DNA of 52,842 nt, taken from NCBI GenBank assembly GCA_013388645.1, contig JACAEV010000125.1, positions 1 through 52,842 of the forward strand, read 5' to 3'. The stretch comes from Syntrophaceae bacterium. GTDB taxonomy: Bacteria > Desulfobacterota > BSN033 > UBA1163. The position numbers and the translations under genes were made by a program. Under the pieces are notes generated by a model. The model saw nothing but the letters and a program-made list of their open reading frames with translations, made no database searches and was not told the DNA's origin. Positions 36,479-45,512 of the stretch are shown one piece after another. Positions within the stretch are counted from its first letter, which is position 1, and every line of letters begins with the position of its first letter.

Positions 36479-38014
36479 TCACTTCGAAGGAGAGACCCAT
36501 TTCCCCTTTATCGAATGGAGAGGAAATTTCTCGATATAGGGGAAAAAGGCTAAACTCACCTCTCCGTGATTCAAAATTCCATTTAATATTCCTTCCACCT
36601 CTTTAGGGGGAAGGATCTCGTTATTCTTCCAATCGAAAATTTGGACTTTCATCAACACCTTTGAGGGATTCCCAACTGACCGGACGACTTTTTGTGCTAC
36701 CACTGCCATCAATTCCATGGCCTCCTTCAGGTCTATTTTTCGATCTCTCATCGCCTGACGATGGTAAGCCATGACGGCATAGTAGTCAAAATCATTTTTC
36801 AGCGCCTCAGAGAGCGTTTGTGAGAACCAGGCCATGCCATTAAAATCATCGAGGATCGCTTCAAAATAGAGATTGAGAGCAAATTGTAAGTTGGGATTGG
36901 TTTCTCTTGCAGCTTTCATCAGTTGTTGGGCCACATTCATTAACCACCGGTTCTTCCAGTTTGCCCAGGACCGAAAACGGTCGGTATATCCCTTAGTATA
37001 ATATTTCCCCGACTCTGATTGATAAGGGTTAATATAAAAGATGTCCGGATGGGGTAGATATCCAAACTCTTTTAGAAAAGATTGATTCGCTTCAGCGCTA
37101 AAATCTTCATTATGATAAAGAATGAGATCGTCCTGAAATAAGATCCCTTCGATCGGGTAACGGCCCAGATCTCGAAAAAGTCCCTCCAGCCGTTTCAGAA
37201 CATCGGGGTGAAAGAGATTAAAACCCCTCGCGATCTCTATTTTTCTCGTTTCGAAATTATACCTTTTACACCGATATTCAGGCGGCCCCTCTGGGCCGAA
37301 ATGGGCATAACGGGTAGTGACCCAGGCAAAGATGTCCAGCCCATTTCGGTGAGCGATTTCTGAAATGTTTCCTAAGATATCATCGACGATCGGGGCGTGC
37401 TCCGTTTTGAAATAGACGCCCTCTTCCTGACGGGTGGCCACAAATTTATACACGCGGTCTCCTTTATTTTGAAAAACTCTAAAAAGGATCGTATTCACCC
37501 CAGCATTTTTTAATTCCTTCACCCTCTTCTCAACTTCCTCAAGGTTTTTCCCCTCCAGGTGGGAGATTTGAGCACAGATCCGTCTCTTTGGATCCTTTCC
37601 CTCACGAGGGATTTTTTTCATAAAGGGTTGGGCAGCAGTGAGCGGATACGAAGATTTCTCCTTGACGTATTCCTTGGCAATCTGTATTCCCTTTTCTGCC
37701 TCCCGAATACGGTCACCGTCTGGATAAGTCTTGACATAGAGTTCGAGTTGTTGAACAGCCTCTTCATATTTTCCCATTTTGAGGTAGCAGAGTCCGATCA
37801 TGTATTGGGAGTAGGAGACCAAAGTGCTGGTTGGGACAGATTGGACGATTTTGGAAAATCCCTCTATCGCTTCATCATATTTTCCTTTGTAATAGAGGGT
37901 GATAGATGAATCATACAGTTCACCTGGGTTCAGAAATTTTTCTTGCCCAGGAACATGAATCATGGGTAAAAAAATAAAAAAGACTAAAATCAAAAAACCG
38001 ACCCATTTTTTCAT
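36479..38014 (-). CDS. Secreted TPR protein with PgaB-like (GH153) hydrolase domain
   Basis: 511 aa. Signal peptide (about 1-23), two or three TPR-type repeats (30-118: LYYKGKYDEAIEGFSKIV, IGLCYLKMGKYEEAVQQLELYVKTYP), then a TIM-barrel-like domain (145-505) resembling the C-terminal glycoside hydrolase of PgaB. Key segment is GILFQDDLILY with Asp295/Asp296, matching the FHDD of PgaB; also GLDIFAWVTTRYAHFG and FDYYAVMAYHRQA. The PgaB deacetylase domain is absent and no pga synthase is nearby, so it may cut an exopolysaccharide of its own or a neighbour's. Family call is from motif memory. Confidence 0.75.
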   Translation of the reverse strand: MKKWVGFLILVFFIFLPMIHVPGQEKFLNPGELYDSSITLYYKGKYDEAIEGFSKIVQSVPTSTLVSYSQYMIGLCYLKMGKYEEAVQQLELYVKTYPDGDRIREAEKGIQIAKEYVKEKSSYPLTAAQPFMKKIPREGKDPKRRICAQISHLEGKNLEEVEKRVKELKNAGVNTILFRVFQNKGDRVYKFVATRQEEGVYFKTEHAPIVDDILGNISEIAHRNGLDIFAWVTTRYAHFGPEGPPEYRCKRYNFETRKIEIARGFNLFHPDVLKRLEGLFRDLGRYPIEGILFQDDLILYHNEDFSAEANQSFLKEFGYLPHPDIFYINPYQSESGKYYTKGYTDRFRSWANWKNRWLMNVAQQLMKAARETNPNLQFALNLYFEAILDDFNGMAWFSQTLSEALKNDFDYYAVMAYHRQAMRDRKIDLKEAMELMAVVAQKVVRSVGNPSKVLMKVQIFDWKNNEILPPKEVEGILNGILNHGEVSLAFFPYIEKFPLHSIKGKWVSPSK

Positions 38015-38038
38015 AAAATTATCCTTCTCCAGGAATCG

Positions 38039-38115
38039 AAAATTTCAAAGTCCTATCCCCCCCATTGAACACATCCTTTATGAATTGGGATTTGAATTTT
38101 GACATTTGGATTTGA
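38039..38115. repeat. Heptad repeat with imperfect inverted partner before the TPR/GH gene
   Basis: Units GGATTTG, AATTTTG, ACATTTG, GATTTGA (38088-38115) have 7-nt period. Their complement is echoed at 38039-38053 (AAAATTTCAAAGTCC against AAAATTCAAATCCC, with two single-base gaps). It fills the 102-nt space between radA and the TPR/GH gene. Confidence 0.55.
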
Positions 38116-38116
38116 T

Positions 38117-39484
38117 CTATTTAAAGAGGTCCTTCATCGCTTCCTGAATGGTCATGATCCCGATCAATTCAATCCCTTTGGTTCCCCTCATTTTCTCTTG
38201 ATTTTGTTTGGGTAGAAGACATCGTTTAAACCCCAGCCTCGATGCCTCCTTCACTCTCACCTCGGATTGGCTCACCCCTCTCACTTCGCCCCCCAGCCCC
38301 ACCTCTCCAAAGACCACCATTTCCGGATCAATGAATTTATCCTTGAAATTGGAGGCAATGGCGGCAATCACTCCTAAATCCGCGGCAGGTTCCTCCACCC
38401 GCATCCCCCCGGCGATGTTGAGAAAAATATCCTGTTGATTTAGATGAACTCCCAATCTTTTCTCCATGACAGCCACCAAAAGGGAAACACGGTTGGCATC
38501 CATGCCTTGAGCTGTTCTCCGTGGTACACCCAAGTGGGTGGGAACAACCAGAGCTTGAAGTTCAATCAAGATGGGCCTTGACCCTTCGATACTGGGCATG
38601 ACGACCGAACCAGAGGTGGATTGGCTCCGCTCGGAAAGGAAAAATTCCGAAGGGCTGACCACTTCCACCAACCCCGAATCCTTCATCTCAAAGACACCGA
38701 TCTCATTGGTCGAACCAAAACGATTTTTCACTGCCCTCAGGATGCGAAAGGCGTGAGTGGCTTCCCCCTCGATGTAAAGAACCGTATCCACCATGTGCTC
38801 TAATACTTTAGGCCCGGCAATAAAACCCTCCTTGGTCACATGACCGACGAGAAAGATGGGAATGGAGAGATGCTTCGCCAGATAGAGCAAACGGCTTGAT
38901 GCCTCCCTCACCTGACTGATCGATCCGGGCGTCGAAGGAAGGTCAGAAGAATAGATGGTTTGAATGGAATCCACCACCACGGTCGATGGTCTGAGTGCTT
39001 GGATGTCCTGGAGAATTTTTTCTAAGGAGGTCTCTGAAACCACTAAGAGATGCTCTGAGGAAACTCCTAACCGATCCGCCCTCATCTTGGTCTGCTGAAG
39101 CGATTCTTCTCCGGAGACATAAAGCACTCTTTTCCCCTTTGAGGCTAAACGGTTCATCATCTGGAGGAGAAGTGTGGATTTGCCAATGCCTGGATCGCCT
39201 CCGACCAAAATCACTGATCCAAATACAATTCCTCCTCCCAGCACCCGATCAAATTCTCTAATCCCGATCTGAAATCTTTCCTTTTCCCCGCCAATAATTT
39301 CGGTGAGTGGGGTTGGAACAGCCTCGCCTTCAAAACCCAGCAGGTCTCGTTCAGGAGCTTTCTCCTCAATCACCCGCTCCTCAACGAAACTGTTCCACTC
39401 CTGACATCCCGGGCACCTTCCCAACCATTTGGGAGCCTGGTACCCGCAGGACTGACAAACAAAATGGGTCTTGACTTTGGTCAT
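38117..39484 (-). CDS. radA: DNA repair protein RadA
   Basis: 455 aa. N-terminal zinc ribbon (Cys10, Cys13, Cys24, Cys27), RecA-like core with Walker A GGDPGIGKST, the RadA-specific KNRFG motif (RAVKNRFGSTNEIG), and a C-terminal Lon-protease-like domain (DLGVIAAIASNF, FGEVGLGGEVRGV) without a Ser nucleophile. It drives branch migration in homologous recombination. Divergent from the HerA-like gene. Confidence 0.96.
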   Translation of the reverse strand: MTKVKTHFVCQSCGYQAPKWLGRCPGCQEWNSFVEERVIEEKAPERDLLGFEGEAVPTPLTEIIGGEKERFQIGIREFDRVLGGGIVFGSVILVGGDPGIGKSTLLLQMMNRLASKGKRVLYVSGEESLQQTKMRADRLGVSSEHLLVVSETSLEKILQDIQALRPSTVVVDSIQTIYSSDLPSTPGSISQVREASSRLLYLAKHLSIPIFLVGHVTKEGFIAGPKVLEHMVDTVLYIEGEATHAFRILRAVKNRFGSTNEIGVFEMKDSGLVEVVSPSEFFLSERSQSTSGSVVMPSIEGSRPILIELQALVVPTHLGVPRRTAQGMDANRVSLLVAVMEKRLGVHLNQQDIFLNIAGGMRVEEPAADLGVIAAIASNFKDKFIDPEMVVFGEVGLGGEVRGVSQSEVRVKEASRLGFKRCLLPKQNQEKMRGTKGIELIGIMTIQEAMKDLFK

Positions 39485-39562
39485 AAAATGATTTGAATTA
39501 ACTTAAAAAATAAAATTTTCCCCAATGGTTATGGTTATAACGCCCGTTTCATTATTACGATA

Positions 39563-39632
39563 AACATTAAACGATGAACAGCAATATTCTCTTTTTTGTT
39601 CATAGTTCATTGTCCGTCGTTCATTGTTCAAA
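39563..39632. repeat. Heptad repeat with inverted arm
   Basis: Units GTTCATA, GTTCATT, GTCCGTC, GTTCATT, GTTCAAA (39598-39632) are in exact 7-nt register. The segment 39611-39628 is complementary to 39563-39580 at 14 of 18 positions across a 30-nt spacer. Confidence 0.7.
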
Positions 39633-39765
39633 ACAGACTTCGTCATTCTAACCCAAAGACATGAACTTCATACGATTCATAGCGTGATGTATGAGGGGCA
39701 TTTTAACAGAAAAACATTTTAGAGGTCAAAAAAGAAATAAAGGCGGAAGAAAATGTAAGGAGTGA

Positions 39766-39795
39766 TTGACAGTGGAAATGATAACCTTATATACT
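39766..39795 (+). promoter_or_regulatory. Sigma70 promoter for the HerA-like ATPase
   Basis: Perfect TTGACA (39766-39771), 18-nt spacer, TATACT (39790-39795; 5 of 6). The ATG follows 42 nt later behind a GAGGAGG ribosome site. Confidence 0.75.
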
Positions 39796-39836
39796 AAATT
39801 CACACATATTGGGTTAAGAAATTCGAGGAGGTTATT

Positions 39837-41303
39837 ATGGCAACCGCTCCATCACCTCTTTTAATTGCCAAAGGAAAAAACAATATTTTCTTGATGCCCA
39901 AAATGGCAAACCGTCATGGCCTCATCGCGGGCGCTACGGGCACGGGAAAAACAGTTACCCTACGAGTACTGGCTGAACAGTTTAGTAAGATAGGAGTTCC
40001 CATTTTTATGGCGGATGTCAAGGGAGATCTCTCCGGTTTGCCTTTTTTAGGAGGCGAAAATCCGAAAGTGGTTGAAAGGATTAATAAACTCGGTCTTAAA
40101 GATTTCGAATTTGAGAGTTATCCGGTCACCTTCTGGGATGTCTTTGGAGAGCAGGGCCATCCTGTCCGGACGACTATTTCAGAAATGGGTCCCCTACTGT
40201 TAAGTCGCATTCTTAATCTCAATGAGATTCAAAGCGGTGTACTCACCCTCATCTTCAAAATCGCAGATGATCATGGCCTCTTACTCCTTGACTTAAAGGA
40301 CCTAAGATCCATGGCCCAGTTTGTGGGTGATAATGCAGAACAATTTAAAACCCAGTATGGAAACATCTCCGCAGCCAGCATCGGCGCCATTCAGCGGAGC
40401 CTTTTAACCCTCGAGGAACAGGGAGGAGACAAATTCTTTGGAGAACCTGCCTTGAATATTCAGGATTTCATACAGGTTGATTCGAATGGCAGAGGAATCA
40501 TTAACATTCTAACTGCGGATAAGCTGATGCCATCACCAAGGGTTTATGCCACTCTCCTCCTCTGGCTTCTTTCAGAACTTTTTGAACAGCTTCCAGAAGT
40601 AGGTGATCCTCCCAAACCCAAACTCGTTTTCTTTTTTGATGAAGCCCACTTACTTTTTGATGATGTTCCGAAGGCCCTCGAAGAGAAAATTGAGCAGGTC
40701 GTTCGGCTGATCCGCTCCAAAGGGGTAGGTGTTTATTTCGTGACACAGAATCCACTCGATCTTCCCGATACGGTTTTGGGGCAATTGGGCAATCGAGTGC
40801 AACATGCCCTCAGAGCTTTTACTCCCAGGGACCAGAAAAATGTTAAGTCAGCTGCAGAGACCTTTCGTCCCAATCCAAAGTTGAATGTCATAAAGGCAAT
40901 CACTGAACTCGCAGTTGGCGAAGCCCTCATCTCTGTACTTGACGACAAAGGATCTCCAACCATTGTGGAAAGGGCTCTGGTTTGTCCTCCTCACAGCCGA
41001 CTCAGTCCTCTGACTCCAGAAGAACGAAGCCAATTGATTCGGGGGTCGGTGCTATATGGCCATTACGAGAACATGGTCGACCGTGAGTCTGCTTATGAGA
41101 GATTAAAGGTGAAGGCTGAGCAGATGAGAGTGGAATCCCAGGAGCAAGCGGCTAAGAAACGCCAGGTGGCTGAGCCCAAATCACAGGCAGAACAGCTCAT
41201 AGGGGCCGCCGTAAAGAGTGCGGCGCATGCGATAGGCAGTCAACTTGGACGCCAGATCATCCGAGGAGTACTGGGCTCTATCTTCGGAGGTGGCCGGAAG
41301 TGA
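39837..41303 (+). CDS. HerA-like ATPase (DUF853/YjgR family)
   Basis: 488 aa. Walker A GATGTGKT (32-39), followed by [15 protein letters not shown], the Walker B block [15 protein letters not shown] and [36 protein letters not shown], all typical of the DUF853 group (E. coli YjgR) within the HerA/FtsK superfamily. The C-terminus is a Lys/Gln/Ala-rich helix ending in a Gly-rich tail ([10 protein letters not shown]). Archaeal HerA works with NurA nuclease; no nurA is near. The cellular role of the bacterial group is unknown. No defence genes adjoin it. Confidence 0.9.
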   Translation: MATAPSPLLIAKGKNNIFLMPKMANRHGLIAGATGTGKTVTLRVLAEQFSKIGVPIFMADVKGDLSGLPFLGGENPKVVERINKLGLKDFEFESYPVTFWDVFGEQGHPVRTTISEMGPLLLSRILNLNEIQSGVLTLIFKIADDHGLLLLDLKDLRSMAQFVGDNAEQFKTQYGNISAASIGAIQRSLLTLEEQGGDKFFGEPALNIQDFIQVDSNGRGIINILTADKLMPSPRVYATLLLWLLSELFEQLPEVGDPPKPKLVFFFDEAHLLFDDVPKALEEKIEQVVRLIRSKGVGVYFVTQNPLDLPDTVLGQLGNRVQHALRAFTPRDQKNVKSAAETFRPNPKLNVIKAITELAVGEALISVLDDKGSPTIVERALVCPPHSRLSPLTPEERSQLIRGSVLYGHYENMVDRESAYERLKVKAEQMRVESQEQAAKKRQVAEPKSQAEQLIGAAVKSAAHAIGSQLGRQIIRGVLGSIFGGGRK

Positions 41304-41324
41304 TAAGGACAATGATTCAGAGCG

Positions 41325-41563
41325 ATAAGCCCTCACTGATGAGTTTTGCGTTCCATCGTCCCGACAGAAATGCTTTTGAAAATCTTAGAATGCGGATTGG
41401 AATATTATCTTTAAAATGGTAAGATTGGATTCACTGATTGAATGGAGAAGTAAGACATGTTAGATGAACCGATCCAGTTGAAGAGCGAATCTAAGGTTCC
41501 CGCTCTAAAATTTTCTCCAGCATCCCTGTCGGTCCTGTTTGATACCAGAAACGGAGGGATGAC
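41325..41563. mobile_element. MITE-like element, copy 2 (239 bp, non-coding)
   Basis: It aligns end to end with copy 1 (24388-24623). Shared blocks include GAAAATCTTAGAAT, TTGGAATATTATCTTT, GAACCGATC, GGTCCTGTTTG and the terminal AAACGGAGGGATGAC. It is flanked by the 8-bp direct repeat TCAGAGCG (41317-41324, 41564-41571). Most of the 339 nt between the HerA-like gene and the small secreted protein gene is this element. Confidence 0.78.
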
Positions 41564-41582
41564 TCAGAGCGTAATTTTTAAA

Positions 41583-41612
41583 TTGACAAACTTTTTTTCG
41601 TTATAATATTAT
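41583..41612 (+). promoter_or_regulatory. Sigma70-type promoter for the small secreted protein
   Basis: TTGACA (41583-41588), 18-nt spacer, TATTAT (41607-41612, 5 of 6). A perfect TATAAT at 41602-41607 is also present but only 13 nt from the -35. It starts 11 nt after the target duplication of MITE-like copy 2. Confidence 0.6.
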
Positions 41613-41642
41613 TACAAAAAATTTCAATCAAGGAGGTCTATG

Positions 41643-41930
41643 ATGAAACGTACTTTGATCGTGATCGGCGTAATCATGATAGTAGTGGCTTTTGCCTTTG
41701 CTCGTCCTCCAAAGAGCGATTATCAGTGGACGGGTTCTGTGGTCGAAGTGGATAATGATCACCTCGTCGTCCAAAAAGGAGATGAAAAGTGGGAATTTGC
41801 CCATGACAAGGATACAAAAATCACCGGAACGTTGAAAGCGGGGGCGAAGGTGACGGTCAAGTATTTGATGAAAGCTACCAGCATTGAGGTGAAAGAAGAG
41901 GCCAAGAAACCAGAACCTAAGAAAAAGTAG
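41643..41930 (+). CDS. Small exported protein, OB/beta-barrel-like, unknown function
   Basis: 95 aa: signal peptide (about 1-20, VIGVIMIVVAFAFA), then a short all-beta stretch (YQWTGSVVEVDNDHLVVQKGDEKWEFAHDKDTKITGTLKAGAKVTVKYLMKATSIEV) and a Lys/Glu/Pro tail. The pattern resembles DUF5666-type or other small periplasmic beta proteins. The second of two ATGs (41643) is better spaced from AGGAGG at 41631-41636 than the first (41640). Strong promoter just upstream. Confidence 0.7.
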   Translation: MKRTLIVIGVIMIVVAFAFARPPKSDYQWTGSVVEVDNDHLVVQKGDEKWEFAHDKDTKITGTLKAGAKVTVKYLMKATSIEVKEEAKKPEPKKK

Positions 41931-42137
41931 TGAAGCTCCCCGTGCCTCCGCACGGGGCATCTTCACAGCTTCGGCGAAACCCACCGAAGCATATCGTCCT
42001 ACGCTGAGATATTCGCCAAACATAACTTCGCCAAAATGCTTTGCGCTGGCAGGTGAGTTTTTTAGGTATCCAAGAGCTTCGGAGAATACCCTTTTCGCAT
42101 TCATCCCCGTCCTTCCGGAGGGGGCATTCTGCGTAGG
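41931..42137. repeat. Highly structured non-coding block
   Basis: It begins with a long hairpin 41931-41965 (TGAAG..CCCCGTGC / GCACGGGG..CTTCA, loop CTCC). Next come GCTTCGG/CCGAAGC (41968-41990), twin copies of TTCGCCAAA (near 42012 and 42028), GGTA-TCC/GGA-TACC (about 42066-42090), a CCCCGTCC/GGAGGGGG hairpin (near 42103-42124) and a closing pair CCTACGC (41998-42004) / GCGTAGG (42131-42137). Reading frames through it are by-products of the repeats. It may be a dispersed repeat or a structured RNA. It lies between convergent genes; the rest to 42216 shows nothing. Confidence 0.6.
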
Positions 42138-42216
42138 CGGGTAAAATTTTCTCAAGATGATAAAGGGTTGGTGGCTCCATAAGTTGAACGGGGACGCTGC
42201 GAAAACCTCCTTTTCC

Positions 42217-42933
42217 TTACTTCCCAAAAACCTCTTTTAGAAGGTCGGTGGTTCGAGCAGCAGGGTTTTTTCGAATCTTCTTTTCTTCCTCGCCGACCAT
42301 ATGAAAAAGCCCATCGAGAGCTTTGGTCACGACATACTGATCCAAGTCGAAACTCTCTTTCTTGACAAAGGGAATGCTCTCATAGCGTCCCACCAGCTCT
42401 TTGTATTGTCGGGTGACCCCCACCTCATTCATCGACTTGCTGACGATCGGTTTGAATAAAGTGATCAGTCTGTTTGTCGTTTTACCCTTAAAATATTCGG
42501 TGGCTGCTGTATCACCACCTGCCAATATCTTCCGGGCATCATCGAAGGTCATTTCCTTAATCGCCCCCCAGAAAATATCTTTTGCCAAAGGAGCTGCCTT
42601 TTCAGCCGCCCGATTCATGCTTAGGACAAACTCATCAACTTGTGGACCATAGCCCACCGCCCTCAGACCTTTCTCAAAGGTTTTTAGTTTTTCGGGCATG
42701 AGGATCTTAATCACCTGATTCAGGAAATATCCATCCAATTTACCTGTCAAACTGACAGCATTGTCCGTACCGATTTGCAAGGCTTCCTTCAACCCCGATA
42801 CAATTTTTGAATCGCTCAATACAGACTCCTGCTGTCCGATTCCCAGACCTTTAAATATCTTGTCAAGTTGGGCTGATGCGGGAACAGCAACAACCAAAAT
42901 AAACATTCCAACCATGATCCATCGAATAGCCAT
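42217..42933 (-). CDS. Exported DUF4197-family protein
   Basis: 238 aa: signal peptide (about 1-22, [15 protein letters not shown]) followed by an all-helical domain with [49 protein letters not shown] and the end [43 protein letters not shown], which is the DUF4197 pattern. Function unknown; probably periplasmic. GGAGG lies upstream of the ATG on the minus strand. Divergent from rsmG. Confidence 0.88.
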   Translation of the reverse strand: MAIRWIMVGMFILVVAVPASAQLDKIFKGLGIGQQESVLSDSKIVSGLKEALQIGTDNAVSLTGKLDGYFLNQVIKILMPEKLKTFEKGLRAVGYGPQVDEFVLSMNRAAEKAAPLAKDIFWGAIKEMTFDDARKILAGGDTAATEYFKGKTTNRLITLFKPIVSKSMNEVGVTRQYKELVGRYESIPFVKKESFDLDQYVVTKALDGLFHMVGEEEKKIRKNPAARTTDLLKEVFGK

Positions 42934-43060
42934 CCTTTGCCTCCTTTCTCTCTTTCATCTCGCCGGTGTAAAGTATTAATAAAATCTTAATCAATTTTGG
43001 CTCCTAAAATCAATAAAAATTGGAAAGCATGGCGTATGGTAAAAGAGGTCTTTTTATGAT

Positions 43061-43729
43061 ATGTGTTTTTCAATGGAAACGGAAAACAAGAATCTTCTTA
43101 TTGAAGGGGCAAAGACCTTTGGAATCCACTTGGATGGAAAAGCGACGGAGGCGTTTGACCTTTACCTGAAGGAACTCCTGAAGTGGAATAAAAAGATCAA
43201 TCTAACTTCTATCCGAATAGAGAAAGAAATTGTCCTAAAACACTTTCTCGACTCCCTATCCGTCTCCCCCCTTCTCCCAAAATGTTCTTCCATTTTAGAT
43301 ATCGGGTCCGGAGCAGGTTTTCCTGGTATCCCTTTGAAAATCACTCAACCTCATCTTGAGATGACGTTGATCGACTCCGTTCGTAAAAAAGTGGATTTCC
43401 AAAGACATATCATTCGAATGCTCAGCTTAAAAGGAATCGAAGCCATCCATGGTCGAGTTCAAGATAAAGAAATCCTCCAAAACTGGGGAGGACAATTTGA
43501 TGTCACCCTCTCAAGGGCTTTTTCTGATCTTCAAACCTTTCTCGTCCTGAGTTACCCTCTTTTGAAAAAAAAGGGATGGGTCATTGCTATGAAAGGGGAG
43601 ATAAAGAGGGATGAGATGGAGTTGATCGCTGCGACAGAGGAAATCCGATATCAGTTGAAAAGAACGGTCTCTTTCATTCTCCCCGCCAGCACTTTGAAAA
43701 GAACCTTTCTCCTGTTTGAAAAGAGATGA
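43061..43729 (+). CDS. rsmG: 16S rRNA (guanine-N7) methyltransferase RsmG (GidB)
   Basis: 222 aa Rossmann-fold methyltransferase with WNKKINLTSI, HFLDSLS, the SAM loop ILDIGSGAGFPGIPLKI and VTLSRAFSDL. It methylates G527 of 16S rRNA. Start at 43061 follows AGAGG by about 12 nt; Met5 (43073) is an alternative. It heads rsmG-parA-parB, an order often close to the origin of replication in bacteria, though here the ATP synthase operon follows. Confidence 0.95.
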   Translation: MCFSMETENKNLLIEGAKTFGIHLDGKATEAFDLYLKELLKWNKKINLTSIRIEKEIVLKHFLDSLSVSPLLPKCSSILDIGSGAGFPGIPLKITQPHLEMTLIDSVRKKVDFQRHIIRMLSLKGIEAIHGRVQDKEILQNWGGQFDVTLSRAFSDLQTFLVLSYPLLKKKGWVIAMKGEIKRDEMELIAATEEIRYQLKRTVSFILPASTLKRTFLLFEKR

Positions 43730-43784
43730 CTTTTATCTTTTCATCCATCCCTCTTTTATGCTATAAAGAGCTTAATTTGAAATA

Positions 43785-43858
43785 CTGGAAGAATGGAATA
43801 GTGGAATAATGGTTTTTTACTTGGCATGAGATCGTATTCCAATATCCCGTCATTCCAG
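43785..43858. repeat. Octad degenerate repeat folded back on itself (rsmG-parA gap)
   Basis: Units GGAAGAAT, GGAATAGT, GGAATAAT (43787-43810) have exact 8-nt period. The stretch 43785-43809 is complementary to 43834-43858 at about 19 of 25 positions, leaving a 24-nt loop. The same unit family recurs singly after atpA (50411-50434). Confidence 0.7.
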
Positions 43859-43867
43859 AGGATTTTT

Positions 43868-44644
43868 ATGGCAAGAATCATTTGCATTGCCAATCAAAAA
43901 GGAGGAGTGGGAAAAACCACGACGGCAGTCAATCTCTCAGCCTCTATGGCTGCCGCGGAAAAGAAAGTTCTTCTCATCGACATAGATCCACAGGGAAATT
44001 CAACCAGCGGGATGGGATTGAATAAAGAAGGGGCCAATGGGACCATCTATCATGCCCTGCTCCGCGGTTCAGGGCTAAAGGACATCATCCAGAAGACCGA
44101 TCTTGCCTTTTTGGATGTAGTCATCTCTAATACAGATTTAATTGGGGCGGAGGTGGAATTGATCCAAGAGAAAGATCGAGAGTGGAAATTGGACCGATTG
44201 ATCAAGGAGGTCGAGAATGACTACGATTATATTTTCATTGATTGCCCCCCCTCTCTGGGCCTTCTGACCATTAACTCCTTGACCGCCGCCCACTCGGTCA
44301 TCATCCCTCTTCAATGCGAATACTATGCACTGGAAGGGTTAGGCCAACTTCTCAAGACGATCCGCTTGATCAAACAGTCCCTCAATCCAAAACTGGAAAT
44401 CGAAGGGATTCTGCTCACCATGTTTGACGGTCGGAATAACCTCTCTCATCAGGTCGCCGATGAAGTGAAAAAACACTTTAAGGACAAAGTGTTCCATACG
44501 ATCATCCCTCGAAATATTCGATTGAGTGAAGCCCCCAGTCATGGAAAACCTGTTCTGTTATATGACATCCATTCGAAGGGGGCGGAAAGTTATTTAAACT
44601 TGGCTCGGGAAATCATGATGGATGGTGGGATCAATGGCAACTAA
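43868..44644 (+). CDS. parA: Chromosome partitioning ATPase ParA (Soj)
   Basis: 258 aa. Deviant Walker A KGGVGKTT (11-18), [33 protein letters not shown]. It binds DNA non-specifically as an ATP dimer and is stimulated by ParB. The ATG at 43868 follows AGAGGA; a longer in-frame start would translate the upstream repeat. It overlaps parB by 11 nt. Confidence 0.96.
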   Translation: MARIICIANQKGGVGKTTTAVNLSASMAAAEKKVLLIDIDPQGNSTSGMGLNKEGANGTIYHALLRGSGLKDIIQKTDLAFLDVVISNTDLIGAEVELIQEKDREWKLDRLIKEVENDYDYIFIDCPPSLGLLTINSLTAAHSVIIPLQCEYYALEGLGQLLKTIRLIKQSLNPKLEIEGILLTMFDGRNNLSHQVADEVKKHFKDKVFHTIIPRNIRLSEAPSHGKPVLLYDIHSKGAESYLNLAREIMMDGGINGN

Positions 44645-45497
44645 AAGAATGGCCTTAGGAAAGGGTTTGGGAGCACTTCTCCCGGAATTTGCACAAACAG
44701 AATCAAAGGCACTTCTCTATTGCGGAATTGAAGAGATCATCCCCAATCGATCTCAACCCCGAAAGCAATTTGATGAATTAAAACTCCAAGAATTGGCGGA
44801 CTCCATCAAAGAGAAGGGGATTTTGGAACCACTCATAGTTCGTAGAATGGATCAGGGCTACGAATTGATTGTGGGAGAACGCCGCTGGCGTGCAGCTCAA
44901 AAGGCAGGACTTAAAGAAGTTCCGGTCGTCGTCAAAGAGGTGGAGGGAAGAGATGTTTTAGAAATTTCCCTTATCGAAAACCTCCAGAGGGAGGACCTCA
45001 ACCCCATTGAAGCAGCGGAAGGGTTTAAACATCTATTGGAGGAGTTCAACGTCAGTCAAGAGGAGTTAAGTAAACGGATTGGAAAGGACCGAACGACCAT
45101 CACCAACACTCTCCGCCTATTAAAACTGCCCTTAGAGATAAGAAATCAAATCCTCCAAAATCACATCACCTCTGGACATGCGAGAGCCATCCTCAGTTTG
45201 GAAAACAAAGAAAAGCAGAAAGAACTCTGCGCTATCATCATCAAAAAAGGTCTTTCGGTGAGGGAGGCGGAAGCCCTGGCGAAACGTTGGTCAGAGAAAT
45301 CCAAAAAGACGACTCCCCTGGCCAAACGCGAGGAGGATTTGGAAAGTCAACTCAATAGCCTTCAGGATTCTCTCCGAAAGTATTTGGGAACAAAAGTTCA
45401 GATCATGCCTAAAGGTAAAAAGGGAAAAATTGAAATTGAATACTACTCCCCTGAGGATTTGGAAAGGATTGTAGAAGCCATACTAAAAACTGCATAG
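44634..45497 (+). CDS. parB: Chromosome partitioning protein ParB (Spo0J)
   Basis: 287 aa. N-terminal basic tip [18 protein letters not shown]-binding core with GERRWRA (81-87) and [12 protein letters not shown], a helix-turn-helix ([26 protein letters not shown]) that reads parS, and a C-terminal dimer domain with a [13 protein letters not shown] tail. I saw no parS 16-mer in this window. ATG at 44634 is preferred to 44622 because the family begins MATKR. Confidence 0.95.
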   Translation: MATKRMALGKGLGALLPEFAQTESKALLYCGIEEIIPNRSQPRKQFDELKLQELADSIKEKGILEPLIVRRMDQGYELIVGERRWRAAQKAGLKEVPVVVKEVEGRDVLEISLIENLQREDLNPIEAAEGFKHLLEEFNVSQEELSKRIGKDRTTITNTLRLLKLPLEIRNQILQNHITSGHARAILSLENKEKQKELCAIIIKKGLSVREAEALAKRWSEKSKKTTPLAKREEDLESQLNSLQDSLRKYLGTKVQIMPKGKKGKIEIEYYSPEDLERIVEAILKTA

Positions 45498-45512
45498 GGC
45501 ATAGTGTAAGCC

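Larger units (their letters stand above)
39485..39836. other. 352-nt divergent intergenic region radA / HerA-like
   Basis: It contains, from left to right, an AT-rich leader for radA, a heptad repeat with inverted arm (39563-39632), unremarkable sequence, and a good sigma70 promoter toward the HerA-like gene (39766-39795). No reading frame with a ribosome site was found. Confidence 0.6.

Noticed and set aside
41628-42227. 199-codon minus-strand frame
   Set aside because: It runs antisense through the small secreted protein and the multi-hairpin block; its sequence follows the repeat structure and has no protein-like pattern.
43061-45497. Replication origin or parS sites beside rsmG-parA-parB
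   Set aside because: No parS 16-mer and no cluster of DnaA boxes was seen; a single TTATCCACA-like match lies inside mreB and is not meaningful alone.
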